The notes under the pieces are model-generated. The model saw nothing but the letters and a program-made list of their open reading frames with translations, did no database searches and was not told the DNA's origin. Of a stretch of DNA of 64,000 bases, positions 14,901-26,900 are shown one piece after another. The position numbers and the translations under genes are program-made. This stretch comes from Schistosoma mansoni (Eukaryota; Platyhelminthes; Trematoda; Strigeidida; Schistosomatidae), in the NCBI RefSeq assembly GCF_000237925.1, contig NC_031495.1, positions 7,107,852 through 7,171,851 on the forward strand, written 5' to 3'. Positions within the stretch are counted from its first letter, which is position 1. The number at the start of each line of letters is the position of its first letter.

Positions 14901-17900
14901 TCTAGTGTATTTTTATACAAATATTATCTCTAGTTATTTTTTCTAATTAATTGTTTCCTTTATTTTGTGGAACATAAAAATATCCCTCACGAGTTTATGC
15001 TATTACATGTATTTATTTCTTGTCAATATCAAGGTAAACGGCCGATCTTATCCATGGGGGGTTGTTGAATGTGACAATCTTGCACACAATGACTTTAAGG
15101 CATTAAAGCATTTACTAATGAGTGTTCATTTGCAGGTCAGTTAATCCGGTTTCTTTCCCTCTGATTATTGTTTAAACCTATACTGAGATTGATCAGAATA
15201 GGTCATATATAGACATATTTTTTTCCATTGGTGTTAGAAAGTTTGTTGAAAAGCATTTCACATAGAAGATTTAGGATGAAATTACTCTACTAATGATAAG
15301 CAGTTACGGATGCTACAACTAATTGTTTCCGTATATTAAATTATATCAGTGGATGTAAAAGATAGTTTAATAAGTATTTTGAAGATAAAGATTAAATTTA
15401 GCTTAATTCACCGTTTCCATAAAGGGTCAAATCCAAGTTTATTGCATCTGGGTTTATGGTTTAAGGAACTCTAATTCCCAAGAATGCAAAGTGTGAAATG
15501 TCTCCGTATGGATTTCATCCTTTGTTTATGTCAACACGTACAAGAATAAAAGTTAAGTTATAGAGGTTACGCAGTATGTAACCCAGAAGTCGTCAAGACG
15601 TGGAAATCTGTTTTGAGATTTGTTCTTTAAAGGACATAGTGGGAATACCCAAGTCCACTAATGTACGAAACTTCGATATCACCTTATCCTTTACATTAAA
15701 GTCTAGGAATGTGAAAATATACTGTGGTTATTTAGTTTTTTTCATGCAACCAAATTCATTGATAAATCTAAACGAAGCAAGAATAACAAGGATCTACAGA
15801 ATAAAATCAATTTATCATTCTATTTCACGGCTTTTCATCAGCTCCATACAGCCTAAAATTACAATTATTGATATAATTATAAACAAATGTCTAACATACT
15901 TTAGTTTGTGAATTTTAGATAAATGTCCGAAATATAATCGAAATCATAATAATAAGAAGAGTAGGGATACAAAGTGTATGAAAAAACATGGTTAACATTA
16001 ATGTGTAATAATACAGAGTAGAACAAGTATTATTATTACTAGTCATCATTATCAAGATGAAAGCGATTGCGGTAATGATAATAAAATTGATAATTGATTG
16101 TATAATCATTCAACATGATAAGGGATAAATACGTGAACATCAATGAGGCTATGTAAGTGATAGATGTTATAATTTTTCATAGTTGAAAGCGGGAGTAAAT
16201 GGAAGCTAGACCCCCATGGAAAACCTGGAACCACTGGACGGCCGTTTCGTCCTATTATGGGNNNNNNNNNNNNNNNNNNNNNNNNNNNNNNNNNNNNNNN
16301 NNNNNNNNNNNNNNNNNNNNNNNNNNNNNNNNNNNNNNNNNNNNNNNNNNNNNNNNNNNNNNNNNNNNNNNNNNNNNNNNNNNNNNNNNNNNNNNNNNNN
16401 NNNNNNNNNNNNNNNNNNNNNNNNNNNNNNNNNNNNNNNNNNNNNNNNNNNNNNNNNNNNNGAAAACAGGGCTGACGCCCGTCTATAGATAGTAGGGAAC
16501 TTGATTTCGAGGGTTTTACTTTTAGTAAGGGCCGATAGAATACAAACGCGTAAAGGAGGGGGAGTAGCTCTATTCATTAGGAAATGCTATTCCATTCACC
16601 ATTATCGACAGTGTATCCCATGAGAGTGGGACGTATGAATTAGTTAGCTGCCGCCTGAAATGCAGGGGACAAGAGTTGCTGCTTAGTTTGATCTATCGCA
16701 GTCCAAGCTGTGAGGTAAACGAGGTCCTACTAAGCAGTCTCAACACTTTATCACGAAGTTTGTAAAATTTTTTTACAAAGCCTCCAGGTTTTCCATGGTG
16801 GTCTAGCTTCAATTGACTCACGCTTTCAATTATGAAAAATACTAAATCTCCACAAAACCCCTTCTGATAATTAATAGATGTTATAAGACATAGATAGGAA
16901 AGGTTTAAAGAGCTTTTGTGTTAGTGGATAGAACTCTTTCTAGATGACTATTGGGTTAAAGGAGTCCAACCCATTTTTTTTAAAAGAGAAAGGCTATTTA
17001 TTAAAATTTTGCATACTTCTTAAAATTACATTAACTCCTTACAATTTATGATTCATATCTACGGTTTCTGAAGGAAAAAAAAACGTTCGAAACGAAAACA
17101 TGTATTGCAATGAATACACATATACATATTACCAATGTATTATTATTGCAATGAATACTTTTATAACCTCTTGGTCATTTAATGAATATGTATAATGTTT
17201 GTTCATTTCAGTTCATAAGGTTATGAAAAGGATTTATATTACGGAATTAAGTAGATTGCCTCCAAGGCTATTATGGTATTGATACCTGGAATAATTGTTC
17301 TCAATCCTTGTTATCTAATACTCTTATTTTATTTTGCATGTAACAGAATCAAGCATTATTCAGTGCATATAAAGTTTAGCGGGCTTTTAATAAAATTGAG
17401 ATATATTTTCCGCAACTAATTCTTTTCACAAATGGTTTTCGTCGACTGTTGTCCGATTCTGTGACCGATATGCACTCTTCTTATTTGTGAGCATTCTTCG
17501 AAAAATTGAGCTCAATCCGAACCAGTAGTGTTTATCCATCAACAACTCACCTATCGTTTGACCTCAATCTAGCATGTGCGCAAGGCATGTGATTTAAGCG
17601 GATTGATAGAGATTATCACGATCGGAGTACCATTGAAGACTAAGGAGGTTTCTTGCATTCTAATATTTTACTTTTTAACAGTGGATTCAACACGCCATTC
17701 AATTCTTTGAGATTTCCTGGAGTGCACTTAACAATTGTTCTCATTCCATGAAAGCAAACACTTGCAAACTAAGCCAGTTTTCACAAGATTTCTCGGTTAT
17801 ATTGTTATTTACATTTTTTTCTGTTTTTCCTTTTATACAAAACATTGTTTAGGATTTAATCGATGTGACACATCATGTACACTATACAAATTATTTTTCA

Positions 17901-20900
17901 TCACGTTTAACAAGTATTGCTGAAGCAAGTAAATTTTTAGCCACAGAAGATAGTCGTGAACCTTTGAGTCAATTAGAAACGGAACGTTTAGCGCATCAGC
18001 GTAAATTGGCTAAATTAGAGTCTGAAATGGAGAATGTTTTTGAACAAAAGGCAAGGTTTTTTTTACCCTATTTATTTGTAATATTTTTCACTATGATTAC
18101 AGTTCTTAGTATTGAGTTATATATATATCGTTTGAATAAACACACATTGGTACAAGGGGGCAACACAATAAAAATGTGCTTGTGAAGAGATAGAGAATGT
18201 AAAGTGTGTATGATAAGAAGAAGACCAACAATAAACGGAATTTAGTGTATGAGAGTGAAGTAATACTTATAATAATGGGGAAAGCATTCCAGTTAGGAAA
18301 AGTATTCTTTCGGTTGAATAATTTACGTTCATTTTGATGGAGAAAGTAAGAGAAAGTTACAGCAGGATCGCTTCTATCCTAAGTCATGTCTGATAGCGTC
18401 TCTAGCCACTGTGTTGTACCATCTCTAAAGTTCTCAAATACACCCTTCTTCAATAGACGATCTCAGAGGACAGTCCTATCCAACGAATTCAAGCCAGCTC
18501 TAATGCCAAGAAATACTATGATTGTTGGCTCGTGAAAAGTATGATGGTCTTCTAACATTTGGCGGAGGGTAAAGATATGATCAATACATCCTCGACCAGA
18601 ACGAACACCAGCCTGCTTTTCACGAATCAATGTTTCTCGGGTTTTGAACAATCTACAAAGTATGATGGAAACCAGTAGTTTGGACGCAATCGGAAGTAGA
18701 CTTACCTCCCGATATGTGTTGCATAAACGAAGTGAACGCTTTTTAAAGATAGGGACAACTATCGACTCATTCCATGATGTTGGAATACTAATTGCCAGAC
18801 ATTTGTAAACAACTCAGTCAGTCCCCTAACCAAGAAGTCACCACCATCTTTAAAAAGGTCTGGAAGTAAACCATCTGGACCTGATGATTTGTGTCGCTTC
18901 AGGAGTTGAAGTTCCTTAAGGAATTCCTCCTCGTTAGGTGGATCAGTCGCCACAGGCCATGCAGGACAAGACAGTCTGGTCGATGTTGTCGAGGCAGTAG
19001 ATCAGTTGAACTGCTCCTCGAAAAACTTTACCCATCGTCCAAGACCTCAATAGATGTTAGTGATTGGCATCGCGTCATCTTCACAGATTGTTTCACTCAC
19101 ACCAGACATCTTGCTGCCAGTGACTCGAACGATTTGAAAGAGCTTCCGGTGGTTACCGGAAGCAGCCTGAAGAAACTCAGTGCTTATAAGCGGGACGTTT
19201 CGCGAAGCTGCAAGTGATTTTACTCGCCATTTTCATGTCGTCATGCAATTGCAGCCAGTGCTCATCTATATTTTTCAGTGGGCTGGTAGCTAGCCTTCAA
19301 CCTATCTCGGTTTGGTATTTAGTTACAACAGAAGCTGCAACCAATTTGCAGACACCAATCCGTTTAAGACGATGAATTTGTTGGGTACCGAAACGTAAGA
19401 TAAGATTAGGGCAAACAAGGGCATGATCAGAATCCAGGTAGGTATTTCGAAAGTAGTGGCAGTCTCATACACAACCAGACCAGCGGCGGCTGATCGCGGT
19501 GTAACCAATCTGAGTCTAGGTTTGAGATGCAAAAGGAGGACGCCAGGTGGTACATCGGCGATGACTGAGCCGATAGTTAGTGCTAGCTAAAACCAGGTTA
19601 TAGTCTGCGCAAAGTTGCAGTAAACGGTCATCGTTATTTGACCTGCGGCCAACAAGTCTCCATCGGCCACCTAAACGACTCTCTTCTATGCCTAGACGAC
19701 CGACCTGTGCATTCAAGCTTCCAGCTAGTACTACAGTATCTGTGGAACACACTTTATGTAGAAAAAAACAGTCAACTGGTGGTAAAACTCATTCTTGATC
19801 GCATCCGGGCTGTAATCTGTCGGAGCGTAGGCGGAGATAACAAAGAGACATTGTTTCTCACACCGATTTCTTCGTAATTTGATGGTGCTTTCTGATTTAA
19901 CAACATATAACTAACTGTTAGTGGAGATCTAGTCAATCAATGCTGCCTTAGCCTTAGCGCTTAGTGCGTTACCAACGCCAGCAAAATCAGACAAAAATGC
20001 CATAGGGTCCACGGAGGCCACACTATGAACCCTTGATTCAGAGGTTTGATCCTCATGGAAGTGGATCAACTTTAGGAGATGCAGTTCCATGGTAGCCGAC
20101 GACTAACAATAGGTTCATACGTCATTTGTTCCTTCAGGACCCTGGAGCCCATGTGCTATATCTAGAGCTTAGATTCTTAATATACCGCGTATGACTTGTG
20201 CACTTGAACGCTAGAACCCTACAAGTCTCAAATAAGAAGATAGAAAACTGGAGAAAAGTATTTGTTGGGCAAGAATTAAAATGTACAGAAAATCATGGGT
20301 ATTTATGGATATTAGCGTTTGTTAAATCAACATTATGATTCAATCAATCCACAAAGAGGCATGTTATGCTGACTAATAGTAGCATGCCACGTTGATATTG
20401 TAGAAAGCTTTATTGCGTTCTGATTGCATGGAATTCTTCGGCTCCTCTAAGGCCTCTGGAGGCTCCGTCGTAGTTCTCGTAAGCCGTCCCAACACTATGT
20501 ATACCATTGGTTTAGAGTCAGCGTTTTCCAACTCATCTAGGTGGATCCTCCGTATCCATCAACCTGGTTAGAGCTTTTAACATTTACCTTTGAATTTTGT
20601 AAACAACACCCCCTCCATGAGAAGGTAGTGAGTAGGACTTCCCTGTCAGTAGCCGTATACACGTGTTCATGTGAGAGCACTTCGAGTGTGAGGGCGAACT
20701 CCCTTCATTTCTGACCATACCAGGGCATTGAGCAGCTTCCTCTTATCCTCATTCTAATAAATGAAAGTTATTCTATCCTTCTTTGTTTTGTAAAAAAACT
20801 CGTTCATAATAGGTTCATGAACGTACAAATAAATTAATTGAAACAGAACGTGATCTTGTGGAACGTGCTGAACAATCAGAAAAACACATATTAATACAGT

Positions 20901-23900
20901 TAACCGAGTTTGAGAAACGCAGACAAGAATTTGAAGATGAACGTGCTATTTGGGAAGCAGAAAATCGGGAATCTTTAGAAGTAAGTCATTTGAAGCTATA
21001 CAATTTTCAATATATTAAGCAGGGTTGGACAATGCCCAGTAATGAAATCCAAGACGCGCGTTTTATCTTATTTGGATGTATCTCTATCTGTGTTGATGGT
21101 CACACCAGAACACGGACCTAGTACCTCCCTCGTCCAATGCCAAACCTTTTATTCCCTTAGATAATGAGTTCAGGTAACCACTAGCTTATGCAATGTAGAT
21201 TTCACTACTATCCACCAGCTCACTCTGTCTAATATGTTTGTAACCTAATGACAGCATCTAGCTAGTCTGCACAGAAAACAAATATACCAACAAAAAAAAG
21301 AGATTGATCGATTGCAGTCTTTAACATGAACGAGAAAATCTAAATAAACCTCACAAATGAATTTATTTTTCATATAGCATTAAAAGTACATTATTACAAA
21401 TTTACATCATTATACTTTGATACTAATCACTATTTTTACAGTGCTTATTAGTAGATAAAAACCTTTAGTCAACTTGTAGTCCAACATTGAAAACATTTTT
21501 TATGTGAGAATTTCCAGAATCTCCCTCAACTGTTTGCTATTTAGATGGTAACTAAGCAATATTTAGATGTGTGCCAATTAACTTTAAGTGAACCCGAATA
21601 CTCTTAGCCGAAAATAGTGCTAAACACAATAATTTTAAGTAATACACAAAACACATACATTTCCTCAATGTCATGTATTAAGAAGAAATCCAGTCAAACA
21701 ATAGGCCTATAGTCATATTTTTTTGTTTCTTGACCCTGAAGTTTAACATTAAATATCCCAGATCTAGTAGGCTCATGATGGCTAAAGAAAATTAGTGTGA
21801 GATTAACAGTTTTCAAAGACATTAAACGTAATAATAACTTAATAATTCCAAACAACAAATTTTATCGTAATATGTAGAAATAACAACGTATCTGGGTATT
21901 TGTGATTAAACGTTTTAAGCTGTTTCATTCCAGTTGACTCAAATTATTCTTCATTGATTTGATATTTCGAAGATTTTTTCTTAACTAGTATTGTAAAAAT
22001 GTGTTTAGGAGTAAATTGAATTACTCAAACGACCAATCACTATTATTTTCATGTCTACTTACTCTGTTTTCATTCATTCCACTATTTATCAAAAATTGAT
22101 GTTTAGGACTGGAATTAATCAATCTATTTTGGCACATGTATATCCTGTGCGAATTATCTCGATATTACCATTAAGTCACAAGCATTTTAAGCAGAGATAA
22201 ATAGTGGCTGGCATTGGAATCCAGGATGCGCGTTCTGTCCTATTTGTACGTGCCTGCATCCTAGAGTTGATGTTCACTCCGGGATTCGAACCCAGTCCCG
22301 ATTGCTTCAAAAGCCATCTCGTTGTTCCTAGAGTTTTTCCCATTTTTTTTTCGTCGTATCATCGTCATCTGAAGTGGTAATAAAACGCCTAGATTTCCTG
22401 TATCATCTTCATAGTTGTTAGGTTTTGAATCAAACAATCACTGAAAGTATATAGTTCGGTTGGAAGTTATCTACATAACATTGCATTCACTTTTTGTCAA
22501 GGTTATCGTTATCCGACCTCTTATTGTTTAGTATTCTTCGGATACTTTACTCGATTAGTCCTTAAAACCAAAACACAGCTTCGACCAGTGTGTGATTATA
22601 TTCCAAATAAATCTGGTTGTATGGGAGTGAATGACAATAAGTAAAACATTAGTATATTTATAATTTCATTATGGCGAGGATTCATTGACAACTCTTTATC
22701 GTCTCCTAGATCTTGAGTTCCACTATTCCTGGATATATACCTCTTCATTCTATTTTTTTCGAACCATATTGTAGATTTTCAATTATTTACACTATCATTC
22801 CTACTTTGTTATTTCGAGTCCTTTACTATTCATCCTGTTATTTTCATATTGTGCTAATATTATGATATGGTAACTTGACTTAATGCACTTCTTTGTTTTG
22901 CTCTACGTTAATTACTACTATCTATGACTTATATATGTGTGTATGATCCCCTATTTTAATATTCGATTATTTAATATACTACTCTAAGCAGTACTAGTTG
23001 ATTTGTTCATTCTACAATATATTTATATAACGGAAAATGAACACAGTATATGAAAATTCAATGCATTTCATTAAATACACTAAGTGTATTAGTCATTATA
23101 AATGTGTTATATACTTTACCTACCTACCAGTCTCCCTATATTCACATGTACAAAATATCGACCATAGCACAGTGAAGAAGAGCTTGGCGTCAATTATTGA
23201 ATATATATGTATATATATTGAATTTCGTCCATTTCAGTAATATGATTGTTGTTGTTCTGTATTTAGAATTTCAGTTTATCTTCTTTGAATAATTTTTATT
23301 TATCTATTTATTATTATTCTTTATGCAAATTATTTCATCACATTCAAACCTACTTAGATTGTGCAAAATGTTTGTAAACTACTAAAGTTATTATTTTGAC
23401 TGTTTGCTTTTATTGATTACTATTCGAAAAGAATGGTACTATTACTACTACTAGTAGTAGCAATAGTAGTTAGTAGTTTGTTAATGATGGTGATGATGAC
23501 CACCTGTATTAATGTATGATGATTGACTGCGTTCAACTGTGGAGTTTTATTGTTGACTGTTTGTTCCATTGATCTATCTTTAAATTCTACTGTGACTTCT
23601 TCATGTTTTGTTTTCTGGATAAGTTCAATTTTTTCCTCATAAAAGTCTTTCTTTCAAATATTGATTGCGAAGATGTAAGACAAAGAATAATGTTAATAGG
23701 TTTAATCACGAGCTAAACTCCCATTAAAAACCAAGACGCACTGGATATCTGTTTCATTCTAGTATATGACTCCTCTTTAGTGTGCGTCTACGACCTCACC
23801 ACAGAAGATTGAGTGCAGCACCAACAGGTCTCGCTTGTGAACACTTAAAATCTAGACCACGGAGCCGGCGTCCAATGCTTTACATTTCTAACTTCACTCA

Positions 23901-26900
23901 ATTCACGTTATTACTCGACCATCTTCCATTAGTTGCAATGATTACTGTCTCACACTTAGTATGATTAAACTCCACTGGTTAGCAATTATCGATAGAAATT
24001 CAGAAGTTGCATTTCGAAGCTAATCACTAGTGAGCACACAATTATTATTAGTATGAGGGATTTGTGGAGATTTCGAAATGTCCATCTTTGGTGCGATCTT
24101 CCAAGTACATTACTGAGGAGTTACAAACTAGGGCAAAATAGCTTCCCAATGCTTCTTGGTTTTAGGTAGTAGTGTTGCTAAATCAGTTTGTGATTTATGA
24201 CACTAACATTCTACAATCTCTACAAATCTCCCCTCGCCTATTCTAAAGAAAGCACTAGCTAATTTTATACCACCTATTTTGTGAGTATTGGAAGTACTAG
24301 TTATAAGTTTGTCAAATTTGTTGATTTTTAAGTTTTGTTCCAATTTTATAAAATAGGCAAATGAATAATGACTATCAGTGGAATCTGGTACACGCGTTTC
24401 GCCCTATTTAGAATTTCGACTAGATGTACAGACATCTCACTGTTTATGTTGACATTGAATTTTCAACCCAGTACTTTTTGCTTCCAACACCAAAGTGTTG
24501 TCCACCCAGCTAATTATTGAAGACAAACACTAATTTATTCAACAGATATGATGTTTATATCACTGTTAATATGAGTTTGAATTATTCCATTGTTGTTATT
24601 GAGTAAATTCAAACAATCATTGATAATACTTTAAGTCGTATTCTAGTTGTGTTTTTTTCAGTCAGTTTACTAACTGAAGTGGCTGTTCAAATCTTTATAA
24701 ATACATTAAACATATTATATTTTGCTGATGAATTCCTTCTTTATTCTTCTGTCAAGTTTTGAAGATCAACTTAATTTCTCGAAATCATGTTTTCTTTATG
24801 AACTATATAGAAATAATCTCTGTATTCCGAATTTAAAGTAAGCGTTAAAACATCTGTATAACTATGGTCAGTTTTCAGATTCCTAAATTTAACTTCCACA
24901 TATCCGAGTTGAGATGGTTGTATCATCCAAAATTGACTTAGATGAATGGTTAATAACTTCACGAACAAATGAAATACCTTTGTCTAACCATTAATAGCCT
25001 TTTTCCGATAAACCCATAAACTTGATAGAGTAAAACCTAGCTGTACAAATTCCTAACAAGACCTTAACTGTTGAGAAGCAATTGGGTAAAAAAATTTTCC
25101 TGAAATAACTAAGATACATGTATATGTAAACAATTTTTACAGAAAAATCATGCGACCAATCTAACTAGCTCAACCGTAGCATTTTTGACTTATTGACTAG
25201 ATGGTATTCATTCTATTATCTAGTGGAGTCTATGTTTCTTCGAAACTATTGGATACCAATAGTATGTATGTTTATGTCTATATTTTCGTATTAGTTGACT
25301 GGCGAACATGTAACAATTACACTGGATCTTAATCTTTACTTTTTTGTCCATACTATTAATAGTATAATAATTGCAATCCATTGACCAATTACCTTAAATA
25401 TTTTGATATATCTTTTTCTTCCCTATGAAGTAATCACTGAGCCGAACTTTTCTTGTAACGACATATTCCTCGTTAATATTCAAACAATGAGAACTATGTA
25501 TATGATATACTAACCAGTCATTTCAGTAGTATGACAAGTAATATCTTCATTATTGATTGAATTCTATCTATCTATTAAAGTGAGATATATCCAACCACTT
25601 CATTAAAAAAATCAAGAAAGTGGATTTATGCACCAATTAATCATTGTAACGCGTTTATTGTTTTTCAAAAACGATGTATTCTTTTGTATAATATGACTCT
25701 GTACAATCAGTACACAAAGTTGCATCCTAAAAAACGTAATCCTAAAGAATTGAGTTTGGACCAAGCTTATTCCCTACAAGACACCAACTATTTGTAGCAA
25801 TACACTTCCTCTACTATGTGATTGTTTCTTACTAAAAGTCTACAGAACATAAGTTCTTCAGCTGCTTCATTGTTTCACATTGTATTGTCTCCGTCTGACC
25901 ATTCTATCTTTCAGGAAGAAAAAGAAATCGCAATCGATAAGGACTAATTTTTAATAATGAGGGCTATCTGGTGCAGTGATTAAATTTCGGGACAGAAACT
26001 TATGGAAAATTACTTCTGAATATTCAGGCTTACATTGTCATGTATTTATAGACGAAATATGTACTGTTAAAAAGATTACAACTTTCAACGATTAGTAATT
26101 ATTTAAAGACAAACAGACAGACCACTTGTGTCCAACTGACTAAAAGTGTTATGTGGTTGGTGCGGGTATAAGTACTAACAGATGTGTGGTTTCTTTATTT
26201 TTAACCATTAGAGACAATACCTTGTGGCTCAGCTCGTGTATTTATTCGACAGACTTACTTATTCTTGTTGTCCCTCATATAGGAGCATAGGCCGCTCACT
26301 AGCCCTCTTCACTGAACTCTGTTCTGGACAATCCTTTCCAGCTCTTTCCACTTACTATTCATTTTGATGTCTGCTTCCGATTCCCGGCGCTATGTGTTAC
26401 TTAGTCTTCCTCTTTTCTCTTCAGGATTCCAAGTTAGCGTTTGGCTCGTGATGCAGTTTGGTGATTTCCGAAATGTGTGTCCTAAGCAATTCCAACGTCT
26501 TTTCCTAATTTCCTCTTCAACTGGAAGCTGGTTTGTTCTCTCCCACAATAGGGTGCTGGTGATGCTATCCAGCCAACGGACGTTGAGTATCTTGTGTAGA
26601 CAACTGTTTATAAATACTTGCACCTTTTTGATTATGTTTGTAGTAGTTCTCCAAGTTTCAACTCCGTACAGTAGGATTCTCTTGAAGTTTGTATTGAAGA
26701 TTGTGACTTTGATATTGGTTGATAGTTGTTTTGAACTCCATATGTTTTTCAACTGTAGGTATGCCGATTTATTTGACAGAATTTGTATATAATTTGTTTG
26801 ATGTTTGAGATTCTCTTCATGTCCATTTATATATGTATCGTTACACTTTTTCTTCTATCCATAGGCTCTTCAGATTATACCAGACCGAGGTGATTTTATC

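Larger units (their letters stand above)
11513..15033 (+). other. SEPT7-like: septin intron 3
   Basis: A 3,521-bp phase-0 intron built largely of repeats: a LINE fragment (minus), a fold-back SINE-HH, a LINE 3' end split by a solo-LTR-like element, and a second solo-LTR-like element. I see no host gene inside it. Confidence 0.85.
16173..16873 (+). repeat. fold-back SINE-HH composite with gap, 13-bp target duplication
   Basis: The left arm (16173-16261) is the SINE-HH tail in reverse orientation, including ccatggaaaacctgg and ggacggccgtttcgtcc, which is the hammerhead 3' half read backwards. The right arm (16779-16873) is the same tail in direct orientation, ending ccccttctgataatt. Both ends are flanked by atagatgttataa (16160-16172 and 16874-16886). 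A long target duplication of this kind points to LINE-driven insertion. Between the arms lie 200 N and a LINE endonuclease fragment. Confidence 0.75.
15136..17852 (+). other. SEPT7-like: septin intron 4
   Basis: A 2,717-bp phase-0 intron. It holds a fold-back composite (16173-16873) that contains an assembly gap and a LINE endonuclease fragment. The flanks 15136-16159 and 16887-17852 show nothing that I recognise. Confidence 0.82.
18051..20812 (+). other. SEPT7-like: septin intron 5, GC-AG type
   Basis: A 2,762-bp intron beginning GCAAGG and ending aatag. It is almost filled by one antisense LINE copy (18120-20755). The exon 5 end CAAAAG followed by GCAAGG fits the known GC-AG intron consensus (AG|GCAAG), which usually pairs unusually well with U1 to offset the C. 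Confidence 0.8.
20981..26864 (+). other. SEPT7-like: septin intron 6
   Basis: A 5,884-bp phase-0 intron, the longest of the gene. It contains three Sm-alpha copies (all minus), two degenerate SINE-HH copies, a LINE 3' tail and an RTE 3' fragment ending about 50 bp before the last exon. Bases 24520-26250 show nothing recognisable. Confidence 0.8.

Noticed and set aside
15600-16109. Two overlapping frames of 60-100 codons in septin intron 4.
   Set aside because: AT-rich, biased composition, no domain, and no splice context. They are chance frames in an intron.
18051-18056. Using the GT at 18056 as the exon 5 donor to avoid a GC intron.
   Set aside because: It adds five bases and shifts the frame out of the clearly SEPT7-like exon 6.
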